DNA from: Actinomycetes bacterium | GTDB lineage: Bacteria; Actinomycetota; Acidimicrobiia; Acidimicrobiales; Poriferisodalaceae | Assembly: GCA_024228575.1 (NCBI GenBank) | Contig: JAAETH010000276.1 | Location: forward strand, 20,542-84,541 | Direction of reading: 5' to 3' | DNA length: 64,000 bases | Part shown: positions 34,735-42,727 of the stretch, piece after piece | How positions within the stretch are numbered: position 1 is the stretch's first letter | Layout: every line of letters starts with the position of its first letter | Program-made: the position numbers and the translations under genes | Notes under the pieces: generated by a model | The model's database searches: none | The model's input: only the letters and a program-made list of their open reading frames with translations | Told to the model about the DNA's origin: nothing

Positions 34735-36521
34735 TGGCCGGCTGGATGGCTGCTGGTGTCGACGCTGACGACCGGCTCGACTTCGACGCGGCGAGACATG
34801 TTCTCAGATCGACCGCACGACGAATGCGCCCCTACCGCGGCACCGCTGTGGGGGCCGTCGCACTACTGATGATCTGGACCGCCTTGTTGGTCGTGCTGCC
34901 GGTCCTGTTCGGCAGGGCGGTCGACGCGATCGACTCGGGCAATCGGGAGGTGCTCAATCGCACGATCGTTGTCTACATCGCAATCACCGTCGTCAACTAC
35001 TTCTTGTGGCGGGCTGCGATCATCGGGATTTCGCGCACCGGCGAGGCCTTCCTTCGAGACTTGCGCAGGACTGTCTTCTCGCACCTGCTTCGGTTGTCGA
35101 TGCCGTACTTCGACCGCGAGAAGGCGGGAGTCATCGTCTCGAGGATGACCTCGGACATCGACTCGCTCGCCGAGGTTGTTCAGTTCGGCCTACAGATGTT
35201 TGTGGCGAACGCACTCCTGCTCGGGGCCGTCGCAGTCGTTCTCGCCGTGCTCAGCTGGCAACTGTTTGTGGTGTGTCTGGTCTCGATCCCATTGATCTAC
35301 GTGGCGAGCCGCAAATTCCGACGCGATGCCAACGCTGCCTATCTGCAGGTCCGCGACGGAATCGGCTCGATGTTGTCGAGGCTCCAAGAAGGCCTCGCCG
35401 GTGTTCGCGTGATCCAGGCGTATGCACGTACCGACATCGAGGCCGAACGATTTCACGATGTGAACCACGACCTCTTCCAGTCGCACATGAAGTCGACCCG
35501 AGTCGCTGCCTGGTACCTCCCCATCATCGACATGTCCGGTGTTGGCACGACGGCACTCGCCATAGCGGTTGGCGGCTGGATGGCGCGCGACGGTCAACTG
35601 TCGATTGGAACGGTTGTCGCCTTCATCTTGTTGCTGCAGAACCTCTTCGAGCCGGTCCAGCAGCTGAGCCAACTGTTCAACATGATCCAGTCCGCAGGAG
35701 CGAGCCTGCACAAGCTCTATGAACTCCTCGAGGAACCGGTCGAGGTTGCAGAGTCCTCGGAGCCCGTCGTGTTGTCCGGGCGCGGTGTTGTCGAGGTATC
35801 TGGCGTGGGGTTCGCCTACAACGATGGTGTTTCCGTTCTCGCGGACGTCGATCTGTGCATTGCGGAGGGCGAGCGACTTGCCCTCGTCGGTCCGACGGGC
35901 GCCGGCAAGTCGACCTTGGCCAAACTCATCGCGCGGCTCTACGACCCGACCGAGGGCAACATCTCCTACAACGGCACCGATCTGCGTGACGCGTCGCTCG
36001 AATCCTTGCGCAAACGCGTCGTAGCGGTACCTCAGGAGGGTCACCTGTTCGATGGCACGGTCCGCGACAACATCAGGGTGGCCAAGGCCGACGCGACCGA
36101 CGACGAGATCGTTGCTGCGCTGAAACGTATCGGGGTGCTCGAGCGGTTCGAGGGCCTTCCCGACGGTATCGAGACCGAGGTTCGCGAGCGCGGCTCGCGT
36201 TTGTCGGCCGGCGAACGTCAGCTTGTGTCGCTCGCTCGGGCCGCCATTGTTGATCCGGGAGTCCTCATCCTCGACGAGGCGACATCGTCGCTCGACCCCG
36301 GTACAGAATCCATCGTCGAGGGTGCCATGGAGGCCCTGATGGCGAACCGCACGACGATCGTCATCGCTCATCGTCTCACGACGGCATCGCGCTGCGATCG
36401 TATCGGTGTCGTCGATGGAGGACGGCTGGTCGAACTCGGCTCACACGAGGAACTGATGAACCTCGATGGGGCCTATGCATCCTTGTTCTCGACCTGGATC
36501 GGTGCCCAGAATCCGACCTAG
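34734..36521 (+). CDS. ABC exporter half-transporter, catalytically competent subunit
   Basis: This 595-aa partner of the preceding subunit has a six-helix membrane domain followed by an ATPase with Walker A GPTGAGKST. The signature is LSAGERQLVSLARA, in which the second Gly of LSGGQ is Ala. Walker B is VLILDEATSSLD with the catalytic Glu, and the His switch is VIAHRL. The variant signature plus the Asp-for-Glu of the other subunit fits a heterodimer with one strong ATP site. ATG 34734 overlaps the stop of the upstream gene by 1 bp. The substrate is unknown. Confidence 0.9.
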   Translation: MAGWMAAGVDADDRLDFDAARHVLRSTARRMRPYRGTAVGAVALLMIWTALLVVLPVLFGRAVDAIDSGNREVLNRTIVVYIAITVVNYFLWRAAIIGISRTGEAFLRDLRRTVFSHLLRLSMPYFDREKAGVIVSRMTSDIDSLAEVVQFGLQMFVANALLLGAVAVVLAVLSWQLFVVCLVSIPLIYVASRKFRRDANAAYLQVRDGIGSMLSRLQEGLAGVRVIQAYARTDIEAERFHDVNHDLFQSHMKSTRVAAWYLPIIDMSGVGTTALAIAVGGWMARDGQLSIGTVVAFILLLQNLFEPVQQLSQLFNMIQSAGASLHKLYELLEEPVEVAESSEPVVLSGRGVVEVSGVGFAYNDGVSVLADVDLCIAEGERLALVGPTGAGKSTLAKLIARLYDPTEGNISYNGTDLRDASLESLRKRVVAVPQEGHLFDGTVRDNIRVAKADATDDEIVAALKRIGVLERFEGLPDGIETEVRERGSRLSAGERQLVSLARAAIVDPGVLILDEATSSLDPGTESIVEGAMEALMANRTTIVIAHRLTTASRCDRIGVVDGGRLVELGSHEELMNLDGAYASLFSTWIGAQNPT

Positions 36522-36577
36522 ATCGAGCAACATCTCGCCATCGCGCTACCGTCGGCACAGTTCCACGAGGGGTTGAG

Positions 36578-37561
36578 TTGCCGTCTATTCGAACCGAGAT
36601 AACCGAGATCGTCACCGGGCTGGGAATGCTCGGCTATGACTCCCTCGAGAGGGCTCTCGTGCGCCAGCCGCGCGAGATTTCTGATGTTCCCGCCCCGACC
36701 TGGGAGGCGGTAGCGGCTGCCGTCGACGACCCCAAGTTCAGGGTCGATGCCGCGGGTGCATGGCGCAACGGGGTCGTCTTCTTCGAGAGCGACGAGGGGC
36801 TGCGGCGCCGACCACCCCTGTCGATCGAGTGGAAGGGAGGGCACAAGGCCCCGGGCCTCGAGACCGTGCCCGTGGACCTGAGGGTCGATCACGTCTTCCT
36901 GATCTCGTGCAAGTATGCCAGCAAGATCCTGCTCAATGCGTCCCCGAGCCAGCTGTTCCTCTCCGAGCCGCCGTCGGGTGACTGGTACGACGAGGTCGCC
37001 CCCGATCAGCACCAGGCCCTGTACGAAGCGGCGCGGGTTCACTCCGGCGACGGGGAGCTGCCGGCGTTTGTCACCGACCTCGCCAAACACCACAGATCCC
37101 GCTTGCGTCCAACGCTCGGCGAATGGAGCGTCGAGTGTGCCGATGCGTACAAGGAGCTGAGCCTCGAAGTTGGCCGGGCGTCGGCGTTGCGGTGGCGTGA
37201 AGGGTTGTCCTCCAAACGCCGACGTGAGGCCATGCTCTGGCGCCTCTTGCGCATCGGACCGGCCCCATACTTCGTCCTGGGGTCGGCCGGAAACAAGACG
37301 TTGCGCGTACGTGTCACCACCCCGTGGGACTGGCGTCGGCGCTTCGAGTTCAAGGACTTCGAGTGTTGGGGGGAAGATGCTGGACAGCCCCGTGTCGGAT
37401 GGCGGGCCACCGTGCGCGACCACAACAGCGCCCATGACAAGGCGGTCGAAGGCCACGTCGAGATCAGGTGGAGCCACGGCCGCTTCGGACAATCACCGGA
37501 GGCGAAGGTCTACCTGGACACCGCCCACGACGCGGTTCCCGGCTATCTACCCCTGAGGTGA
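36578..37561 (+). CDS. Hypothetical protein, possibly nuclease-fold
   Basis: This 327-aa soluble protein has a TTG start (36578) supported by GAGGGG five bases upstream. I recognise no named family. The N-terminal half has IEWKGGHKAPGLETVPVDL followed by RVDHVFLISCKYASK. The D-x(5)-SCK-like spacing faintly recalls a PD-(D/E)xK core with Cys in place of Glu, but this is speculative. The C-terminal half has aromatic beta-rich stretches such as VLGSAGNKTLRVRV and WRRRFEFKDFECWG. It is charged and has no signal peptide. It lies between the ABC exporter and sufB and is probably transcribed from its own or the exporter promoter. Confidence 0.6.
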   Translation: MPSIRTEITEIVTGLGMLGYDSLERALVRQPREISDVPAPTWEAVAAAVDDPKFRVDAAGAWRNGVVFFESDEGLRRRPPLSIEWKGGHKAPGLETVPVDLRVDHVFLISCKYASKILLNASPSQLFLSEPPSGDWYDEVAPDQHQALYEAARVHSGDGELPAFVTDLAKHHRSRLRPTLGEWSVECADAYKELSLEVGRASALRWREGLSSKRRREAMLWRLLRIGPAPYFVLGSAGNKTLRVRVTTPWDWRRRFEFKDFECWGEDAGQPRVGWRATVRDHNSAHDKAVEGHVEIRWSHGRFGQSPEAKVYLDTAHDAVPGYLPLR

Positions 37562-37594
37562 GCGTCCCTGCGACGCATTTTCCACTTGGATTGT

Positions 37595-37610
37595 TACTAT
37601 CTGCGTAGTA
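37595..37610. promoter_or_regulatory. Short dyad upstream of sufB, possible operator
   Basis: TACTA (37595-37599), six bases, then TAGTA (37606-37610) form an inverted repeat 56 bp before ATG 37666. The region is AT-richer than its surroundings and contains TTGGATTG just before, so promoter elements are likely nearby. It could bind a Fe-S or redox regulator such as a SufR-type protein, which is inferred from position only. Confidence 0.35.
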
Positions 37611-37665
37611 GAAATTCGCTTTCGCACGCCGACACGCGAGCGTGCGCAGAAGGACCTGACCCGAG

Positions 37666-39063
37666 ATGACAAACATCGGTATCGACCTCAGCCGTTACCA
37701 ACTCGGTTGGAGCGACGAAGAGGACTATGTCTTCAAGCCGCGGCGCGGACTCGATGAAGAGCTCATCCGCGAGATGTCGTGGATGAAGGGTGAACCCGAG
37801 TGGATGCGCGACTTTCGCCTGCGCAGCTACGAGATATTCAAGCGCAAGCCCCTGCCCAACTGGGGCGGCGACTTGTCGGAGATCTACTTCGACGACATCT
37901 TCTACTACATCAAGCCCACCGAGGGTCAGGTCGACAAGTGGGAAGATCTTCCCGATGCGGTCAAGGACACCTACGAGAAGCTCGGCATTCCCGAAGCCGA
38001 GCGCAAGTATCTCGCCGGCGTAACTGCCCAATACGAGTCAGAGGTGGTCTACCACCGCAACCGCGAAGATCTCGAAGAGCAGGGAGTCCTGTTCTGCGAC
38101 ATGGACACAGCCGTAAGGGAGTATCCCGAGCTTGTTCGGTCCTACTTCGGCACCATCATCCCGCCGGGTGACAACAAGTTCTCCGCCCTGAACTCGGCGG
38201 TCTGGTCGGGTGGTTCGTTCATCTACGTGCCTCCCGGTGTCGAGGTCGAGATGCCACTCCAGGCGTATTTCCGCATCAACGCCGAGAACATGGGCCAGTT
38301 CGAGCGCACGCTGATCATCGCCGATGAGGGCGCGAAGGTTCACTACATCGAGGGTTGCTCGGCACCGGTGTACACCTCCGATTCGCTGCATTCTGCGGTG
38401 GTCGAACTGGTCGCAAAGGACCATGGTCGCATCACCTACACGACCATTCAGAACTGGTCGCCCAATGTGTTCAATCTGGTCACGAAACGCGCCGTCGCCT
38501 ACGAGGGTGCTCACGTCGAGTGGATCGACGGCAACATCGGCAGCCGTCTGACGATGAAATACCCGGCCGTCTACCTGATGGGGCCGAAGGCGTCGGGTGA
38601 GGTTCTGTCGGTCGCCTACGCCGGTGCCGGTCAGCACCAGGACGCCGGCGCAAAGATGGTGCACGTCGCTCCCGAGACGACGTCGAAGATCGTCTCGAAG
38701 TCGATCAGCAAGGACGGCGGACGCACCAGCTATCGCGGACTGGTCAGGGTCGAGGAAGGTGCGTCGGGTTCAAAAAGCCATGTGCAGTGCGACGCCCTGC
38801 TGCTCGACGAGATCAGCCGATCCGACACCTATCCCTATCAGGAGATCGGCGAGCGCGACGCACACGTCGGCCACGAGGCCACGGTGTCGCGTGTTGCCGA
38901 CGACCAGCTGTTCTATCTGCGCAGCCGTGGCCTCACCGAAGAGCAGGCGATGGGAATGATCGTCAACGGCTTCATCGAGCCGGTCACACGCACACTGCCG
39001 ATGGAGTACGCGGTCGAGTGGAGCCGGCTCATCGAACTCCAGATGGAAGGCTCCATCGGCTGA
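37666..39063 (+). CDS. sufB: Fe-S cluster assembly scaffold SufB
   Basis: This 465-aa protein has the typical SufB layout. The helical N-terminal part includes EIREMSWMKGEPEWMRDFRL. A long beta-helix follows with GEGAKVHYIEGCSAP-like DEGAKVHYIEGCSAPVYTS, then ASGSKSHVQCDALLLD with Cys375, and the C-terminal QAMGMIVNGFIEPV helix. In the SufBC2D complex SufB holds the nascent cluster, and Cys375 matches the conserved C-terminal-domain cysteine. The neighbours sufC, sufD, sufS and sufU normally follow, but here the next gene is a convergent cyclase, so sufB stands alone in this window. ATG 37666 is preceded by AGAAGGACC. Confidence 0.96.
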   Translation: MTNIGIDLSRYQLGWSDEEDYVFKPRRGLDEELIREMSWMKGEPEWMRDFRLRSYEIFKRKPLPNWGGDLSEIYFDDIFYYIKPTEGQVDKWEDLPDAVKDTYEKLGIPEAERKYLAGVTAQYESEVVYHRNREDLEEQGVLFCDMDTAVREYPELVRSYFGTIIPPGDNKFSALNSAVWSGGSFIYVPPGVEVEMPLQAYFRINAENMGQFERTLIIADEGAKVHYIEGCSAPVYTSDSLHSAVVELVAKDHGRITYTTIQNWSPNVFNLVTKRAVAYEGAHVEWIDGNIGSRLTMKYPAVYLMGPKASGEVLSVAYAGAGQHQDAGAKMVHVAPETTSKIVSKSISKDGGRTSYRGLVRVEEGASGSKSHVQCDALLLDEISRSDTYPYQEIGERDAHVGHEATVSRVADDQLFYLRSRGLTEEQAMGMIVNGFIEPVTRTLPMEYAVEWSRLIELQMEGSIG

Positions 39064-39067
39064 ACCC

Positions 39068-39085
39068 GGGAACCCGTTGGGTCCC
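39068..39085 (+). terminator. Hairpin after sufB, candidate terminator
   Basis: GGGAACCC, loop GTT and GGGTCCC pair as a 7-bp stem with one bulged A. It begins five bases after the sufB stop and faces the convergent cyclase gene. There is no T-run. Confidence 0.45.
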
Positions 39086-39104
39086 TACGGGGTCGGACAC
39101 CTCG

Positions 39105-39632
39105 TCAGAGTGGCGTCACCAGGTGGAGCCAGATCGGATCGCTCACACCCTTGACCGAGGCTGGACCGACCGGGAGCAGCTCGATGCCTGCCGGGGTCGG
39201 TGAGGAACAGTCCGTGATCGCCTCGGTGGCAAGCAGTTCGCCCGGCCCGGCGAGATCGGCCACGCGAGCGGCGATATTCACCGTCTGGCCGACGAGGTCG
39301 TCGCCGCGTCGAACCACCTCGCCATGGTGAATGCCCATGCGCACCGGCAGTGGAAATGTACCCGTATCGCGTGCCCGCTCGAAACTCGCCAGTAGGGCCG
39401 ACGCGACACCCAGCGCCGGTCGAGCGTCTCCCAGCCAGATCATCAGGCCGTCGCCCAACTCCTTGACCACGCGGGCCTCGGGGTGGGCTTCGAGGGTGCC
39501 CCTGGTCAGGTCTAGTTGTGCGTCCAGGGCGGCTACTGCAGCCTGATCTCCGGCGACGTCGTTGAACTCGGTGAAGCCCACGAGGTCGGTGAACAGGACC
39601 GCCCCGATGGATGTCTCGAGCGTCTCCATCAT
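39105..39632 (-). CDS. Class III adenylate/guanylate cyclase catalytic domain protein
   Basis: This 175-aa stand-alone class III nucleotide cyclase domain has the metal Asp in LFTDLVGFTEF, KELGDGLM with the adenine-selecting Lys, and the QTVNIAARV motif with the transition-state Asn and Arg. A Thr replaces Asp at the second purine-recognition position, which is common among bacterial adenylate cyclases. It probably makes cAMP, but guanylate specificity cannot be excluded. The ATG (39632) overlaps the stop of the DUF4097-like gene (ATGATG), so the two are translationally coupled. No sensor domain is attached. Confidence 0.88.
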   Translation of the reverse strand: MMETLETSIGAVLFTDLVGFTEFNDVAGDQAAVAALDAQLDLTRGTLEAHPEARVVKELGDGLMIWLGDARPALGVASALLASFERARDTGTFPLPVRMGIHHGEVVRRGDDLVGQTVNIAARVADLAGPGELLATEAITDCSSPTPAGIELLPVGPASVKGVSDPIWLHLVTPL

Positions 39633-40297
39633 TTGACGTCGACGCGGCCCGACACCGATCGTGCCCTGACCACACAATCGCAGTCCGCGGGCAGATCGAG
39701 CGGACTGTCCATCTCGGCGGATCGGTGAGCGCGAGTGCCTGGAGGTTGCTTGATTTCGATTCGACCAGACACGGTCTCGGCGTCGATGTCGGCGGCCTCG
39801 ATCTGGGCGATGGAGATACGGCCACTGACGCAGTTGGCCTTGACCGATCCCGAGACCTCCGAGAGTTGAATGCGTCCACTGTTGGTCGAAACCTGAGCGC
39901 TTCCACATCTGCCGACCTCGATTCGGCCTGTATTGGACCTGATGCGGCACTCGTGTTCGACGGCACCTACCACCACGGCACCACTCTTGACGCGAATGTC
40001 GACCGTACGAGCCTTGTCGACTGTCACGCGTCCCGAATTGGCCACCAGAGCAACACTGCCTAGTCTCCCGACGGTTTCGATGCGCCCCGAGTTGACCCCG
40101 ATGACGATGTCGGCGCCCTCTGGGACCTTGACGACTAGTCGTGACTCGGCGTGATCGACCGTGGTTGTGGTGCCATCGCGAGAGACGCGAGCCTTGCCCT
40201 CGATGGCGACCTCGGTCTGCTCGCCGGCTACCACCTTCACGCGATGACTGCCCGCGACAATACGGACCACCGCCTCGTGTTCCCCGTGGTTCCCCAT
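39629..40297 (-). CDS. DUF4097/DUF4098-like repetitive beta protein
   Basis: This 222-aa protein has a beta-rich repeat pattern of the form VNSGRIxxx, NSGRVTV, KSGAVVV, NTGRIEV, NSGRIQL, VSGRISI and VSGRIEI, spaced 17-20 residues apart. This is characteristic of putative adhesin or envelope-stress DUF4097-family proteins. No signal peptide or membrane helix is seen, so it is probably cytoplasmic in this form. It is followed by the cyclase gene with a 4-bp overlap, suggesting that the pair works together, perhaps with the repeat protein sensing or binding something. Function unknown. Confidence 0.75.
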   Translation of the reverse strand: MGNHGEHEAVVRIVAGSHRVKVVAGEQTEVAIEGKARVSRDGTTTTVDHAESRLVVKVPEGADIVIGVNSGRIETVGRLGSVALVANSGRVTVDKARTVDIRVKSGAVVVGAVEHECRIRSNTGRIEVGRCGSAQVSTNSGRIQLSEVSGSVKANCVSGRISIAQIEAADIDAETVSGRIEIKQPPGTRAHRSAEMDSPLDLPADCDCVVRARSVSGRVDVK

Positions 40298-40536
40298 ATG
40301 GCGAACCTACGGCCGTCGACCCTTCACCACAAGGCCGAAGCGGTGTGCCATCTGCCACGCAGCCGCACCGGTGCAGGCGTGGCGTCTGTCGTCTGCCGGC
40401 CAAAGTAGCCGCCAAGGGGTTTGTGACGAACGCGAGTCGGGTGTGACAAGGCTGTGGCGCTTCTGTGACATCACTCCCTCTTGGGAACCAGACCTGCTTG
40501 GCTGTTCGTCAGAGGGGTCGGACTCGGAGGTTCGAC

Positions 40537-41904
40537 ATGAAGACAAGAACTGTGTGGCGGGCCGTTGCACTCATCTTGGCGCTGCTGATGATGTCGGCAG
40601 CATGCGGAGATAGCAACGACAGCAGCTCCGATCAGGCGTCCGCGACGACCGTGGCCTACGACACCAACGACTCCGACGAACCGGCGGAGGTGATCGAGGC
40701 CGACGGCGACGACGGTGGATCCGACCAGATGGCCGACATGGATGCCGAAGCCGAATCTCCGGCCGCAGAATCCGACGAATCGTTGGGCTCTGGTGCGGGT
40801 TCTCAGTCCTCGCTGGCTCCGGCCGATCTCGGGCGAGACATCGTCTTCACGGCGTTCATCACCGTCGAGGTCGACGATGTGGCGACGGCGAGCAAGGCGG
40901 CTGTCGATGCCGTGGCCCCACTCGGAGGTCTCGTCTTCGGTCAGGACACCACCGTCGACCCATACGCCCGAACCGTGCTCATCATCAAGGTTCAGCCAAA
41001 GGCGTTCGACGAAGCCCTCGCCCGATTGGGCGAGATCGGTGAACTTCGCGAGCAGAACGTCTCGGCCGAAGACGTCACCGAGCGTGTTGTCGACCTCGAG
41101 AGCCGGATCGTGACGGCCGAAGCGAGCGCGGAGCGGCTTCGTCTGTTCCTCGAGAACGCCACAACTCTCGAACAGGTGGCCGCGATGGAACGAGAACTGC
41201 AGCAGCGCGAAACCGATCTCGAACTGTTGAGGGGCCAGTTGCGCACCATCGAACGTGCTGTGTCGTTGGCGACCATCACGGTGACCATCGACGAGAGGCG
41301 TCCCGATCAGCCCAACCCCGAGTTGTCCATCGAGGTGACCGCCTACGTCGGGCACGACTCGGGCCGTGGGTGCGATTCGGCGGGTTTGCCCGAGCTGAAC
41401 GAGGGTGAAGACGTCACGGTCTGCTACCGGATCGAGAACGTCGGGGACACCGACCTGACCGATGTCGAGGTTGCCGATCCGCGCCGGTCGCGGCGCGATC
41501 GCATCGTGTCGAGCGGAGCAGTCCCAGACCTGTTCCAGCCTGGCGACGTTCGCATCTACTACGTCGAGGTCGAGGCGGCCGAGCCAGACCTTGTCTCGAG
41601 GCCGAGGGTCTCCGCAGCAATCGTGGACTCCGATGACGGAGCCCCCGAGTCGGTCTCTGCCACGACCGATGTAGCGATGTACGTCGAGCCCGATGAATCA
41701 CTTCCAGGGGTGGGCACCGTCGCCAAGCAGACCCTGTCGACGACCGTGTTTGTTCTGTACCTGGTCTTCCTGGCTCTCATCGCCTTGAGCCCACTTCTCC
41801 TCATCGCCGGAGTCGTGTTCTGGCTGGTGCGCCGCCGGCGGCGCACCGCCCAGGCGGCGGCTCCTCTGCCCCAGCCCGCAGAAAGCCCTGTGGCAGAGGA
41901 GTAG
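40537..41904 (+). CDS. DUF4349-family lipoprotein with C-terminal membrane helix
   Basis: This 455-aa envelope protein begins MKTRTVWRAVALILALLMM and has a lipobox SAAC with Cys23 as predicted lipidation site. A low-complexity Asp/Ser/Glu-rich linker follows (about 25-100). The DUF4349 domain (about 105-265) is partly a coiled coil of the form ETDLELLRGQLRTIERAV. A beta-sandwich-like region with Cys residues (GRGCDSAG, EDVTVCYRI) precedes a C-terminal membrane helix (about 410-435) with a basic tail. DUF4349 proteins are common in actinobacteria, and their function is unclear. ATG 40537 has GGAGG five bases upstream. A strong hairpin follows the gene. Confidence 0.85.
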   Translation: MKTRTVWRAVALILALLMMSAACGDSNDSSSDQASATTVAYDTNDSDEPAEVIEADGDDGGSDQMADMDAEAESPAAESDESLGSGAGSQSSLAPADLGRDIVFTAFITVEVDDVATASKAAVDAVAPLGGLVFGQDTTVDPYARTVLIIKVQPKAFDEALARLGEIGELREQNVSAEDVTERVVDLESRIVTAEASAERLRLFLENATTLEQVAAMERELQQRETDLELLRGQLRTIERAVSLATITVTIDERRPDQPNPELSIEVTAYVGHDSGRGCDSAGLPELNEGEDVTVCYRIENVGDTDLTDVEVADPRRSRRDRIVSSGAVPDLFQPGDVRIYYVEVEAAEPDLVSRPRVSAAIVDSDDGAPESVSATTDVAMYVEPDESLPGVGTVAKQTLSTTVFVLYLVFLALIALSPLLLIAGVVFWLVRRRRRTAQAAAPLPQPAESPVAEE

Positions 41905-41912
41905 GAGGGAAC

Positions 41913-41946
41913 GGGGCCGGCCGATCTGGTGGCATCGGTCGGCCCC
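41913..41946 (+). terminator. Strong rho-independent-like hairpin after the DUF4349 gene
   Basis: GGGGCCGGCCGAT, an 8-nt loop and ATCGGTCGGCCCC pair over 13 bp with one G-T wobble. It begins eight bases after the stop codon. A weak or absent T-run follows, as is usual for high-GC actinobacteria. The remaining 180 bp to the next gene hold nothing recognisable. Confidence 0.65.
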
Positions 41947-42130
41947 GCCGCCTGTTCGGGTGAACACGGTAGGACCAGCAGTAGTCACAGAAGAGGAACT
42001 CGCAGCCAAACGAAGCGACGCAGCCGAAGGCTGAACGGCGGCTGGCACCCCGATTTGATACCTGTCGCTCCACGGTGCGTGACTGGATCTGTATCGCCCG
42101 CGGGACACCTGCCCCACGTAGGGTCTTGAC

Positions 42131-42715
42131 ATGAACCAGTCTCGCCTGAAGCCCGTAACCACCGCGGATGCCAACGAGGAGCAGCTCGAGGTGTGGGAGC
42201 GCATCGTGGCCTCTCGTGGCGGAGCCGACAGGTTGACCGGTGCCGATGGCGGCCTGATGGGGCCGTTCAACGCGATGGTGTCGAGTCCGACGATCGGTAG
42301 GCGGGTTGCCGAGCTCGGTGCAGCGGTCAGGCGCGAGAGCAGTCTTCCGGAGAACCTCCTCGAGCTGGCGATCTGCACGACCGGTGCTCACTGGAAGGCC
42401 AACTTCGAATGGTGGGCTCACAGGGCGCTGGCGGTGACCGCCGGCGTGGACGAGGACATCCTCGACTCCATCGAGGTCGGTGGCGATCCGAAGTTCGCCG
42501 ATGCGGCCGAGCAGGCGGTACATGGGTTCGCCAGCCGACTGGTCGCCGATGGTCGAGTCGACGACTCGACCTGGGCGACGGCGAAGGAGCACCTCACCGA
42601 CCAACAGCTCGTCGACCTGGTCACGACGATCGGCTACTACTGCCTCATCAGCGCGACGCTGAATGCCTTCCAGATTCCCCTGCCGGAAGGTCAAGATCCG
42701 ATCTGGCCCGAGTGA
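42131..42715 (+). CDS. Carboxymuconolactone decarboxylase/AhpD-like family protein
   Basis: This 194-aa helical protein belongs to the CMD family. The central pattern LPENLLELAICTTGAHWKANFEW resembles the AhpD-like helix pair, with a Cys (ICTTGAH) but not the CxxC of true peroxidase partners. The second half has DQQLVDLVTTIGYYCLIS. Many such actinobacterial proteins have unknown activity, with peroxidase-like reduction or decarboxylation as possibilities. ATG 42131 follows a TTGAC-containing region. The gene converges on the acyl-CoA dehydrogenase gene (12-bp gap). Confidence 0.8.
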   Translation: MNQSRLKPVTTADANEEQLEVWERIVASRGGADRLTGADGGLMGPFNAMVSSPTIGRRVAELGAAVRRESSLPENLLELAICTTGAHWKANFEWWAHRALAVTAGVDEDILDSIEVGGDPKFADAAEQAVHGFASRLVADGRVDDSTWATAKEHLTDQQLVDLVTTIGYYCLISATLNAFQIPLPEGQDPIWPE

Positions 42716-42727
42716 TTCGTTCGGCTG

